From the NCBI GenBank assembly GCA_910589315.1, contig CAJUTB010000009.1, positions 1-64,000 of the forward strand: a DNA stretch of 64,000 nucleotides, written 5' to 3'. Origin of the DNA: an uncultured Oscillibacter sp. (lineage in GTDB: Bacteria; Bacillota; Clostridia; Oscillospirales; Oscillospiraceae). Position numbers and translations under genes: made by a program. How positions within the stretch are numbered: the first letter of the stretch is position 1; each line of letters begins with the position of its first letter. The notes beneath the pieces are model-generated. The model worked only from the letters and a program-made list of their open reading frames with translations. It searched no databases and was not told where the DNA came from. Shown here piece after piece: positions 1 to 7,249 of this stretch.

Positions 1-61
1 TCTATTTTAACACACTCGATCCATCTTTCCTAGCTTTTTTCTCGAAAGTAATATCCCGTAA

Positions 62-160
62 AGAGAAACCGAAAATCCTTCGAAATAATCGCGCAGCCGT
101 TTACCGGTAGCAGTTGCCCAGCTGAACAAACCGTGATATAATGTAGAGAAACCGAAAATC
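62..160. repeat. 16-bp direct repeat pair upstream of the recombinase gene
   Basis: AGAGAAACCGAAAATC occurs at 62-77 and again at 145-160, bracketing a sigma-A-type promoter. Both copies are exact. Function is unknown; a regulator or recombinase binding site is possible. Confidence 0.6.
114..142 (+). promoter_or_regulatory. Sigma-A-type promoter for the tyrosine recombinase gene
   Basis: TTGCCC (114-119), a 17-bp spacer and a perfect TATAAT (137-142). It would give a leader of about 145 nt before the recombinase ATG, holding a GAGGAGG motif at 168-174, a short ORF and a strong hairpin. Confidence 0.6.
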
Positions 161-174
161 ATGTATTGAGGAGG

Positions 175-285
175 ATGTATGACATAGCATTGGCAATTGA
201 ACAAAATAAAAATTTTGTTCAATTGAGAGGGGGTGTTCAGACGGATTTTCCCGTTTTGCCCTCCAAAACCAATAATATGTACTAA
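175..285 (+). CDS. Possible 36-codon leader peptide
   Basis: An ATG at 175 directly abuts GAGGAGG and opens a 36-codon frame (MYDIALAIEQ...) that ends with TAA nine bases before the recombinase ATG, in the same frame. Spacing from the Shine-Dalgarno motif to this ATG is too short to be ideal; the ATG at 179 gives only a two-codon ORF. A role as leader peptide coupling translation to the recombinase is speculative. The recombinase itself has no obvious ribosome binding site, which is the main reason to list it. Confidence 0.25.
   Translation: MYDIALAIEQNKNFVQLRGGVQTDFPVLPSKTNNMY
194..225. promoter_or_regulatory. 14-bp perfect inverted repeat in the leader
   Basis: CAATTGAACAAAAT (194-207) is followed by AAAA and its exact reverse complement (212-225). 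It lies in the transcribed leader of the recombinase gene. AATTGAACAAAAT recurs directly at 1372-1384 beyond the gene's terminator, so the recombinase is bracketed by the motif. It could be an RNA hairpin, an operator or a recombinase binding site. Confidence 0.6.
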
Positions 286-294
286 AACAACGCC

Positions 295-1329
295 ATGACT
301 GACTATCGCACGGAAGCGCCTGAAATCCTGCGGGATTTTCTATCTTATCACGAAACCATCAAAGCGCATTCCAAACGCACCGTCGACGAATATTTTCTGG
401 ACCTGCGGAATTTTTTCCGCTACATCAAGCAGCTCCGCGACCCAAACCTTGCCAGCAAAGATCTGGATGAAATTGATATTCTGGATGTGGATTTACCGCT
501 GGTGTCCAGCGTGACCTTGACAGACATCTACAATTACATGACCTATTTGAGCCGCGACCGGGTCCTGCACCAAAACAGCCGGCATTCCGACTGCGGGCTG
601 AGCGCATCGTCCCGCGCCCGGAAAATCGCCACCATTCGCTCCTTTTACAATTACCTGACCAACAAGGCCCATCTGATTCAGGATAACCCCGTCAAAGACA
701 TCGACTCGCCCAAACTCAAGAAAACCCTGCCAAAATACCTGACATTGGATCAGAGCTTGCAGCTCTTGGAATCGGTCGACGGGGCCAATCAGGAACGGGA
801 TTACTGCATTTTGACGCTGTTTCTGAACTGCGGCCTTCGGATTTCCGAGCTGGTTGATCTGAATTTGCGGGACATTCAAGGCGAATCTCTGCGGGTTCTG
901 GGCAAGGGCAACAAAGTTCGTATTCTATACTTGAACGAAGCCTGCCTGGACGCCCTGCGGCGTTATCTGGATGTCCGGCGGCCCATCACCGGGCGGGACG
1001 CCAACGCTCTCTTTCTCTCGTCCCGTGACGAACGCGTCAGCCGGTCGACCGTCCACGCCATGGTGAAAAAACGCCTTGCGGCTGCCGGAATTGACGCTTC
1101 CCAATATTCCTCCCACAAGCTGCGCCACACCGCCGCAACGCTGATGATTCAAAGCGGCGTGGATGTACGGTCCATCCAGGAGGTTTTGGGACACGATCAC
1201 CTGAACACCACCCAAATTTACACCCATGTCACCAATGAATCCTTACGAATTGCCGCAAACGCCACCCCCCTTTCGCAAGTAAAAAACACGAGGAAACCCG
1301 AAAAAAAGGAAGATAAAACCCCGTCCTGA
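295..1329 (+). CDS. Tyrosine site-specific recombinase, XerC/XerD type
   Basis: A 344-residue phage-integrase-family recombinase that would cut and rejoin DNA through a covalent 3'-phosphotyrosine. An N-terminal core-binding (SAM-like) domain spans about residues 8-135 and the catalytic domain about 155-335. Visible catalytic residues are Arg182 (NCGLRISEL), His274 and Arg277 (HKLRH), His300 (LGHDHL) and Tyr309 (TTQIYTHV). The length is somewhat above the usual 295-310 because of a longer N-terminal part and a charged C-terminal tail. No mobile cargo sits beside it, so a chromosome-dimer-resolution XerC/D role is likely; no convincing dif site was seen here. It has its own promoter and terminator and is monocistronic apart from a possible leader ORF. 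Confidence 0.85.
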   Translation: MTDYRTEAPEILRDFLSYHETIKAHSKRTVDEYFLDLRNFFRYIKQLRDPNLASKDLDEIDILDVDLPLVSSVTLTDIYNYMTYLSRDRVLHQNSRHSDCGLSASSRARKIATIRSFYNYLTNKAHLIQDNPVKDIDSPKLKKTLPKYLTLDQSLQLLESVDGANQERDYCILTLFLNCGLRISELVDLNLRDIQGESLRVLGKGNKVRILYLNEACLDALRRYLDVRRPITGRDANALFLSSRDERVSRSTVHAMVKKRLAAAGIDASQYSSHKLRHTAATLMIQSGVDVRSIQEVLGHDHLNTTQIYTHVTNESLRIAANATPLSQVKNTRKPEKKEDKTPS

Positions 1330-1346
1330 CAGACGGGGTTTTTCTT
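1316..1346 (+). terminator. Rho-independent terminator after the recombinase
   Basis: AAACCCCGTC (1316-1325), six-base loop, GACGGGGTTT (1332-1341), then a T-run. The stem overlaps the last codons and stop of the recombinase. Confidence 0.85.
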
Positions 1347-1386
1347 TTTCCCGGTGATAAAACCGGCAAATAATTGAACAAAATAT

Positions 1387-1887
1387 TTAGGGCCGCTTTA
1401 CGCCGACAATATGAATCATGCGGATTGTCCGGTATTCATATGTAGACAACGGACGGTTGTCGGCATCGTAGCTGTGGGCGGCAATCAGCACATTTTCCGG
1501 CGTTGCCGGTGTGCCGACGGACACCACGATTGGGGAATGCTGGAACTCCTGTCCCTTGAATGACAATTGAATCAAGTCCCCTGGAAGCAGGTCTTCCAGC
1601 TCGCAGGACTCCCCTACCGGGCCAATGGAGCCGTTATTTCGCGTTAAAAAGTTATACAAATACGGTACGCCTGTCCAGGCGGGCGCTTTTCGGTTTGCGT
1701 CGATGTAATACCAGCCGTAAGTTGGCGTGTAGTTCATCACGCCGCTGCCTGCGTAAATGCACTGGGACGCAAAATTTGTGCAGTCGCCGCCTAAATGCTC
1801 ATAGTCGTAAAACACCGGATTTCGGCCGTAAGCCCACTGGTGGGCGTATAATACGGCCGCTTTGCGGTCATATGCCTGTAATTCCAC
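1387..1887 (-). CDS. Amidase_6-type putative cell-wall amidase
   Basis: A 166-residue protein of the putative amidase domain family (Amidase_6 type), related to CHAP/NlpC-like cysteine amidases. The candidate nucleophile is the Cys in GGDCTNFASQC near the N terminus. Candidate general-base His residues are in QHSPIVVS and AAHSYDADNRP. No signal peptide is seen, so the protein is cytosolic or, as often supposed for spore-former homologues, mother-cell expressed; its substrate is unknown. The start is a GTG at 1885-1887, with GGGGGAG about five bases upstream. It is monocistronic, between the recombinase terminator and the fba terminator. Confidence 0.7.
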   Translation of the reverse strand: MELQAYDRKAAVLYAHQWAYGRNPVFYDYEHLGGDCTNFASQCIYAGSGVMNYTPTYGWYYIDANRKAPAWTGVPYLYNFLTRNNGSIGPVGESCELEDLLPGDLIQLSFKGQEFQHSPIVVSVGTPATPENVLIAAHSYDADNRPLSTYEYRTIRMIHIVGVKRP

Positions 1888-1962
1888 ACCGCTCCCCCTC
1901 TCCTTCCTTCCAGCTTATGCAAAGGTCGGGAACGCTGTGCATGAAACAGGAAAACACCTCAC

Positions 1963-2002
1963 AAAAACCCCAGGGAGGACCGTGTTTCCGTCCTCCCTGG
2001 GG
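1963..2002 (-). terminator. Terminator for fba
   Basis: A 13-bp perfect stem (1968-1980 with 1990-2002) followed, on the minus strand, by five Ts. It sits just past the fba stop codon. Confidence 0.85.
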
Positions 2003-2039
2003 TACCCCGGTTTATCGTTCGCCGGAGAGATTGTGAAAA

Positions 2040-3020
2040 TTACGCCTTGTGGTCGCAGCCCAGAACGTCCACCAGCTTGTGCTTCACCAATTCCTTGATG
2101 GCGGCGCGGGCGGGCTTCAGATACTCGCGGGGGTCGAACTTGTCGGGATGCTCGCTGAAGAACTGCCGGATTGTGCCGGTCATGGCAAGACGCAGGTCCG
2201 AGTCAATGTTGATCTTGCACACAGACATGGTAGCGGCCTTACGCAGCTGCTCCTCGGGGATGCCCACCGCGTCGGGCATCGCGCCGCCGTTGGAGTTGAC
2301 CATCTTCACAAACTCCTGGGGCACGGAAGAAGAACCATGCAGAACGATGGGGAAGCCGGGCAGACGCTTGGAGACTTCCTCCAGCACGTCGAAGCGCAGC
2401 GGGGGCGGCACAAGAATGCCCTGCTCGTTGCGGGTGCACTGTTCCGGCTTGAACTTGAACGCGCCGTGAGAGGTTCCGATGGCAATGGCCAGAGAATCAC
2501 AGCCGGTCTTGGTCACGAACTCCTCCACTTCCTCTGGACGGGTGTAGGAAGAATCCTCCGCAGAAACCTTTACATCATCTTCCACACCGGCCAGGGTGCC
2601 CAGCTCGGCCTCGACGACCACGCCGTGATCATGGGCGTACTCAACGACCTTCTTGGTGATTTCGATATTCTCCGCAAAGGGCTTGCTGGAAGCGTCGATC
2701 ATGACGGAGGAGAAACCGCCGTCAATGCAGCTCTTGCAGGTCTCGAAATCCGGACCGTGGTCCAGATGCAGGGCGATGGGAATGCTCGGGCACTCGATAA
2801 TGGCGGCTTCTACCAGCTTAACAAGGTAGGTATGGTTCGCATAGGCACGCGCACCCTTGGAAACCTGAAGAATCAGGGGAGCTTCCATCTCGCGGGCGGC
2901 TTCGGTAATGCCCTGGACAATCTCCATGTTGTTTACGTTGAATGCACCGATGGCATAGCCTCCGCTATACGCCTTTTTGAACATCTCGGTTGTCGTTACC
3001 GGCTTGGTATAGGTTGCCAT
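2040..3020 (-). CDS. fba: Class II fructose-1,6-bisphosphate aldolase
   Basis: A 326-residue zinc-dependent aldolase that interconverts fructose 1,6-bisphosphate with glyceraldehyde 3-phosphate and dihydroxyacetone phosphate in glycolysis. Seen in the sequence are the metal/substrate segment ALHLDHGPD with its zinc His, VVVEAELGTLAG, the second metal His in IGTSHGAFKF, and the LHGSSS phosphate-binding turn. I place the start at the ATG of MATYTKP (3018-3020), because AGGAG lies nine bases upstream; an upstream in-frame ATG at 3029 abuts the AGGAG and is unlikely. The gene is transcribed divergently from pfp, putting two glycolytic genes under one intergenic region. Confidence 0.95.
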   Translation of the reverse strand: MATYTKPVTTTEMFKKAYSGGYAIGAFNVNNMEIVQGITEAAREMEAPLILQVSKGARAYANHTYLVKLVEAAIIECPSIPIALHLDHGPDFETCKSCIDGGFSSVMIDASSKPFAENIEITKKVVEYAHDHGVVVEAELGTLAGVEDDVKVSAEDSSYTRPEEVEEFVTKTGCDSLAIAIGTSHGAFKFKPEQCTRNEQGILVPPPLRFDVLEEVSKRLPGFPIVLHGSSSVPQEFVKMVNSNGGAMPDAVGIPEEQLRKAATMSVCKINIDSDLRLAMTGTIRQFFSEHPDKFDPREYLKPARAAIKELVKHKLVDVLGCDHKA

Positions 3021-3130
3021 AACAATCATCTCCTGAAAAAATTTGACTTGTCCCGCCCCGTTTTCCCGTGCGGCGGCGCAGCATTTGAGAAACGCCTGTC
3101 TGCCAAGGGCGAAAACGATTGCCTTTTTTC

Positions 3131-3158
3131 ATCATATCACAGAAAAAATAAAATGCAA
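3131..3158 (-). promoter_or_regulatory. Sigma-A-type promoter for fba
   Basis: On the minus strand, TTGCAT (3153-3158), a 16-bp spacer and TATGAT (3131-3136). It lies back-to-back with the pfp promoter, with only three bases between the two -35 elements, so the two probably compete or share regulation. Confidence 0.6.
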
Positions 3159-3161
3159 GTA

Positions 3162-3202
3162 TTTACAATTCATTTTTTCAATGGTATGATAAAACGTACC
3201 AT
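3162..3202 (+). promoter_or_regulatory. pfp promoter with an overlapping inverted repeat
   Basis: TTTACA (3162-3167), 17-bp spacer, TATGAT (3185-3190). ATGGTA (3181-3186) and TACCAT (3197-3202) form a 6-bp inverted repeat around the -10 and start point, a candidate operator. Confidence 0.65.
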
Positions 3203-3259
3203 GGACTTTGCTCTTTGGGTTAAACAAGGAAGAAAAAATTTTGAGGAGGCTGTTTTCTC

Positions 3260-4498
3260 ATGAGTGAATTGAAAGGCGCCTGCATCTTCGGCCAGTCCGG
3301 CGGCCCCACGTCTGTCATCAACGCCAGTGCTTACGGCGTCATCAGCACTGCACTGAAAAACCCCAATATTACCCGTGTCTTCGGCGCAGAACACGGCATC
3401 AAGGGCGTTTTGAACGACCGGCTTTTCGACATGGGCCAGGAGGACCCTGCCGAATTGGAGCTGCTGAAATACACCCCCTCCTCCGCTCTGGGTTCCTGCC
3501 GCTACAAGATGAAGGACCCCGATGTGGACGACACCGATTATAAGCGCATTCTGGAAATTTTCAAGAAATATGATGTCCGCTATTTCTTCTACAACGGCGG
3601 CAACGATTCTATGGATACCTGCAACAAGATCTCCAAGTATATGCAAAAGGTTGGCTATGAGTGCCGGGTTATGGGCGTGCCCAAGACCATTGACAATGAT
3701 CTGTTTGGTACGGACCATTGTCCTGGTTTTGCCTCTGCCGCCAAGTACATCGCCACCAGCTGCATGGAAGTGTACCAGGACGCGCGGGTTTATGACACAG
3801 GCATGATCTGCATCATTGAGATTATGGGCCGTCACGCGGGCTGGCTTACCGCCGCCGCCGCTCTTGCCACCGCTTACGGCGCAGGCCCCGACCTGATTTA
3901 CGTTCCCGAGGTTGATTTCGACATGGAACAATTCCTGACCGACGTGGAACGCATTTATAAGGAAAAGGGCAACTGCATGGTTGCCGTTTCCGAGGGCATC
4001 CACTACGCCGACGGTTCCTTCGTCTCCGAAGCCAAGACCTCTGCAACAGACGGCTTTGGTCATGCCCAACTGGGCGGTCTGGCGACGATGCTGGCAGATG
4101 CCGTCAAGCAGAAAACCGGAGCCAAGGTCCGCGGCATTGAGCTGAGCCTGCTTCAACGCTGCGGCGCACACCTGGCGTCTGAAACCGACATCGAGGAATC
4201 TTATATGTCCGGCAAGGCCGCGGTGGAAAACGCCGTCGCTGGCATTACTGACAAAATGGTTGGATTCGAGCGCAGCTATGAGGGTGGCCAGTACGTGTGC
4301 AAAACCAAGCTGCTGGGCCTGACGGATGTTGCCAACACCGAGAAGAAAGTGCCCCTGGAATGGATTAACGCCGCTCACAATGGCATTGAAAAGCCCTTCA
4401 TTGACTACGTCCTTCCTCTGGTCCAGGGCGAACCCAAGCTGCCTAAGCAGGACTCTCTGCCCCGGTTCGCGAAACTCAAGAAAGTTATCGTGAAATAA
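3260..4498 (+). CDS. pfp: Pyrophosphate-dependent 6-phosphofructokinase
   Basis: A 412-residue phosphofructokinase that phosphorylates fructose 6-phosphate, probably with PPi rather than ATP, in the cytosol. The donor loop is GQSGGPTSVINAS near the N terminus; the active-site segment is PKTIDNDL with the presumed catalytic Asp145. The residue pair that discriminates donors reads GGND (Asn115-Asp116). The Asp matches the GGDD of PPi enzymes rather than the GGDG of ATP enzymes, while the Asn is a variant. Length fits the PPi-using clade of Firmicutes. The start has GAGGAGG upstream (TTGAGGAGGCTGTTTTCTC before the ATG). Together with the divergent fba it supplies the PFK-aldolase step of glycolysis. 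Confidence 0.85.
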   Translation: MSELKGACIFGQSGGPTSVINASAYGVISTALKNPNITRVFGAEHGIKGVLNDRLFDMGQEDPAELELLKYTPSSALGSCRYKMKDPDVDDTDYKRILEIFKKYDVRYFFYNGGNDSMDTCNKISKYMQKVGYECRVMGVPKTIDNDLFGTDHCPGFASAAKYIATSCMEVYQDARVYDTGMICIIEIMGRHAGWLTAAAALATAYGAGPDLIYVPEVDFDMEQFLTDVERIYKEKGNCMVAVSEGIHYADGSFVSEAKTSATDGFGHAQLGGLATMLADAVKQKTGAKVRGIELSLLQRCGAHLASETDIEESYMSGKAAVENAVAGITDKMVGFERSYEGGQYVCKTKLLGLTDVANTEKKVPLEWINAAHNGIEKPFIDYVLPLVQGEPKLPKQDSLPRFAKLKKVIVK

Positions 4499-4522
4499 AC
4501 TCTGAAACGTCTTTTTCGTGTA

Positions 4523-4561
4523 GGAACGGCATGGCTTCAAGCCATGCCGTTCCGTTTCTTT
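4523..4561 (+). terminator. Terminator after pfp
   Basis: Long stem GGAACGGCATGGC / GCCATGCCGTTCC, short loop, T-rich tail. It lies between convergent pfp and coaX. Confidence 0.8.
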
Positions 4562-4604
4562 ATTGTAATTGTAAATTGTAAGCAAAAGCATCTGCGCTGT
4601 ATTT

Positions 4605-5375
4605 TCAACGATTTTTCTGATAAATCGCCCAGAGGCCGTTCATCAGCAAATACTTGTCATAAACCACCTGGTTCCGGCAGTAACGCACGATCACCGGCGC
4701 GTTGCCGCCCGTCGCCACAACGCTGATTTCCCGACCGGGAAATTCCTCCCGGATACGGTCAATGATGCCGTCCAGCATTCCAGCCGTACCGTAGATGATG
4801 CCGGAGCGCATACATTCTTCGGTATTTTTTCCAATCAACGCTTTCGGGTGCTGAAGGGAAATATCCGGCAGCTGCGCCGCCCGTCGGCTTAGGGCCTCCA
4901 AAGAGACGTTGACGCCCGGCAAAAGGAGGCCGCCTTCATATGTACGGCCCTCAGAGATGACGCCGATGGTGGTAGCTGTGCCCATGTCGATGGTAATAAT
5001 CGGCGGCTTGAACTTCTCCAACGCCGCAACCGCGTCTGCCACAATATCCGCGCCTACCTGCGTCTGAAGCGTCAGGCGGATATTCAGCCCCGTCTTGACC
5101 CCTGGCCCCACCACCATCGGCGGACGGCCCAGGAGCCGTGTCAACGCCTTTTCCATCATAAAATTCAGCGGCGGCACCACACTGCACAAAATCGCCCCGG
5201 TGACATCGGTATAGCGGTACTTATACAGCGCAAACAAATTCATCAGGTCAATGCTGATCTGATCGGCGGTTTTCCGGCTGTCCGTGTCCAGAGAGGCCAG
5301 AAACCGCAATTTTTTTTCCTTGTCAAACAGTCCTACCGAGGTGTTGGAATTCCCTACATCAATTGCCAGCAGCAT
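4605..5375 (-). CDS. coaX: Type III pantothenate kinase
   Basis: Catalyses the first step of coenzyme A synthesis, ATP-dependent phosphorylation of pantothenate. The 256-residue length is normal for CoaX. Features of the ASKHA fold are visible: MLLAIDVGNSNTSVGLF (phosphate 1), GPGVKTGLNI, GADIVADAVAA with the catalytic Asp, and ITIDMGTATTIGVI. I chose the ATG at 5373-5375 (MLLAIDVG), which has AAGGAG nine bases upstream; the frame remains open further upstream but those residues do not fit the family. It is convergent with pfp and divergent from the ogt-like gene. Confidence 0.93.
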   Translation of the reverse strand: MLLAIDVGNSNTSVGLFDKEKKLRFLASLDTDSRKTADQISIDLMNLFALYKYRYTDVTGAILCSVVPPLNFMMEKALTRLLGRPPMVVGPGVKTGLNIRLTLQTQVGADIVADAVAALEKFKPPIITIDMGTATTIGVISEGRTYEGGLLLPGVNVSLEALSRRAAQLPDISLQHPKALIGKNTEECMRSGIIYGTAGMLDGIIDRIREEFPGREISVVATGGNAPVIVRYCRNQVVYDKYLLMNGLWAIYQKNR

Positions 5376-5481
5376 GGTTTCCGTCTCCTTCTCATCGTTT
5401 TTCTTTATCATAACACGGATTTCAGGCCCTTGCAAGTCCGGCTGGAAGGTGTTACACTGAAAAGAAAAAAGGAGGCCCGTG

Positions 5482-6294
5482 ATGTATAAATACCACTCTC
5501 CCATTGGCCCGCTCTATCTGGACACAGATGGAAAGTCTCTCACAGGACTTTGGATGGAAGGTCAGAAATATTTTCCCAACGTTCCGCTCCAAGCCCTGAA
5601 CCAAAAGCTGGACGTTCCGGTTTTTCAGGAAACAGCGACTTGGCTGGACTGCTACTTTTCCAAAAAGAGCCTGCCTCCCCTCCCGCCGCTCGCACCGAAA
5701 GGAAGCGTATTCCGTCAGGCTGTCTGGGAAGAACTCCTGCAAATTCCGTACGGCAAAATTACGACCTACAAAGCCTTAGCCAAGGCCATCGGTTCCTCAC
5801 CGCGGGCAGTTGGCGGCGCGGTGGGACATAATCCAATTTCCATCCTCATTCCCTGTCACCGTGTCCTTGGGTCCATGTACCGGGGAAAAGGCGGTACGTT
5901 AACCGGTTATGCGGGCGGCTTGGAACGAAAACGCTTTTTGCTGAATCTGGAACAAGGCACCCTTGTCAAAGGAAAAACTTCAGAGCCTCCCTCCGCCGTC
6001 AGACCTGCCGAATCCCACACACCGGTCAAAAAACCGCTGCGGCCTGGAAAATTCCCCTGCCCCTGCTGCGGCTATAAAACGTTTCCAGTTCCAAAGGAAG
6101 AAGCCGTCTCCTACATCTGTCCAGTATGCTTTTGGGAAAACGATCTGTTTGGTTCCAGCGAGGAATATCCCAGCGATGAAAACCACGGCATGACATTGAG
6201 CCAGGGCCGGGAGATGTACCAGCGTGTGGGAGCCGTTCAGGAAAATCTTTTGCCATATGTGCGGAAGCCCTTGCCGGAAGAAATGCCTGAATGA
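5482..6294 (+). CDS. O6-methylguanine-DNA methyltransferase fused to a CPCC zinc domain
   Basis: About 270 residues in two parts. Residues 1-155 are an Ogt/MGMT-type suicide DNA alkyltransferase with the acceptor Cys in LIPCHRVLG (about residue 125), preceded by YGKITTYKALA and SPRAVGGAVGHNP. After a Pro-rich linker, residues about 190-265 form a CPCC domain: FPCPCCGYKTF, then YICPVCFWEND, with two CxxC pairs that could bind zinc. CPCC domains are usually free-standing, so the fusion is unusual. AAAGGAGG precedes both a GTG (5479) and an ATG (5482); the ATG has the better spacing. A role in repairing alkylated DNA is well supported; the added domain's role is not known. Confidence 0.85.
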   Translation: MYKYHSPIGPLYLDTDGKSLTGLWMEGQKYFPNVPLQALNQKLDVPVFQETATWLDCYFSKKSLPPLPPLAPKGSVFRQAVWEELLQIPYGKITTYKALAKAIGSSPRAVGGAVGHNPISILIPCHRVLGSMYRGKGGTLTGYAGGLERKRFLLNLEQGTLVKGKTSEPPSAVRPAESHTPVKKPLRPGKFPCPCCGYKTFPVPKEEAVSYICPVCFWENDLFGSSEEYPSDENHGMTLSQGREMYQRVGAVQENLLPYVRKPLPEEMPE

Positions 6295-6330
6295 AACGGT
6301 ATACGGTATGCGGCGGTTTTCTCAGCCAAA

Positions 6331-6362
6331 AGGCGAACGCTGTTTGAGCGTTCGCCTTTTTA
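6331..6362 (+). terminator. Bidirectional-looking terminator after the ogt fusion gene
   Basis: AGGCGAACGCT (6331-6341), five-base loop, AGCGTTCGCCT (6347-6357), then T-run. Confidence 0.85.
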
Positions 6363-6375
6363 TGTACCAAAATCC

Positions 6376-7014
6376 TTAGAGCTTGGAATAGCCAAAGTTG
6401 TCCACTACCGCGTCTACTTCCACACCCTTCCGGCACAGCGGGCAGTCCTGAGGCGCATAGCTGGCATACTCTGGAAGGTCATCGGTGTTAAACAGGGATA
6501 CTACCGGGAACCCTTGCACTTCCTTCACATGGCTGTAAATCGAAGCAATGCCCGACACATTGCCGCCGTAATACTGAACGCAGCGAATGGCTTTTTCCAC
6601 CGTGGTTCCGGTCGTAATGGAGGCCAGGAGAACCAGTATGCTTTTTCCTTCCAGCATGAAACGAGCGTTGTCCCGGAAAATGAGCTGGCCGTTGGAGCTG
6701 ACGTTCTCGCGGAGAAGATAAATCTCTTTTCCTGCATTTACAGAAACATACCCTCCCTGTGTCAGCTGACGGGCCAGACTTGTGCCAATCACACGAGTAC
6801 CATCCATGCACAAAATCGTATCCACAATGGTATTGGATTTCAGACGCTGCCCCAGCTGCTGGGCAACGGCTTCCGCCCCTTGGAGGCAGGACTGCTGGCG
6901 GGTAACGTCGATAAAGTAATTGGTATGGCTGTGACGGGTTACAAAGTGACCGCGGGCTACGCGCAGGGTTACGTCTCCAACGCAGACTGGGATATTAAAA
7001 AACTTAGGTTCCAT
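6376..7014 (-). CDS. Orotate-phosphoribosyltransferase-like protein
   Basis: A 212-residue protein with the type I phosphoribosyltransferase fold. Segment ILVLLASITTGTTVEKAI corresponds to the PRPP loop, but the two acidic residues normally before it (VDD or EDV) are replaced by uncharged ones, so catalysis is doubtful. The C terminus holds CPLCRKGVEVD, a CxxC absent from ordinary PyrE. No other pyrimidine genes are near. It may be a regulatory or nucleotide-binding paralogue; databases tend to name such proteins orotate phosphoribosyltransferase. AAGGAGG lies eight bases before the ATG. It has its own promoter. Confidence 0.55.
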   Translation of the reverse strand: MEPKFFNIPVCVGDVTLRVARGHFVTRHSHTNYFIDVTRQQSCLQGAEAVAQQLGQRLKSNTIVDTILCMDGTRVIGTSLARQLTQGGYVSVNAGKEIYLLRENVSSNGQLIFRDNARFMLEGKSILVLLASITTGTTVEKAIRCVQYYGGNVSGIASIYSHVKEVQGFPVVSLFNTDDLPEYASYAPQDCPLCRKGVEVDAVVDNFGYSKL

Positions 7015-7064
7015 AAGGTTGCCTCCTTCTTCTCAAGGACGCATGACGCGTCTTTTATTTGTTC

Positions 7065-7093
7065 ATTATAGCATGGACAACCTTTGATGTCCA
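7065..7093 (-). promoter_or_regulatory. Promoter and candidate operator of the PRTase-like gene
   Basis: On the minus strand TGGACA (7088-7093), 17-bp spacer, TATAAT (7065-7070). GGACA and TGTCC form an inverted repeat spanning the -35 and spacer, a possible repressor site. Confidence 0.65.
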
Positions 7094-7215
7094 GAACTTT
7101 TTGTAATTTTTAACCAAATTCCCGGAATAAAGATTCCACGTTATCAACGGAGTCCACAAAGGCGGTCGGATTTTTCTTCTGCATCGCCCCTTCGCTGTCT
7201 GTCCAGCATAATTCA

Positions 7216-7239
7216 GCGGACGCTGTTTCCAGCGTCCGC
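7216..7239. terminator. Hairpin downstream of spoIVA
   Basis: GCGGACGCTG (7216-7225) and CAGCGTCCGC (7230-7239) form a 10-bp stem just past the spoIVA stop. The minus-strand tail lacks a T-run, so termination efficiency is uncertain. Confidence 0.5.
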
Positions 7240-7249
7240 CGCTTTACTT

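Noticed and set aside
7110..7249. Separate small gene downstream of spoIVA
   Set aside because: The frame there is a shadow that runs antisense-like into spoIVA codons and has no ribosome binding site.
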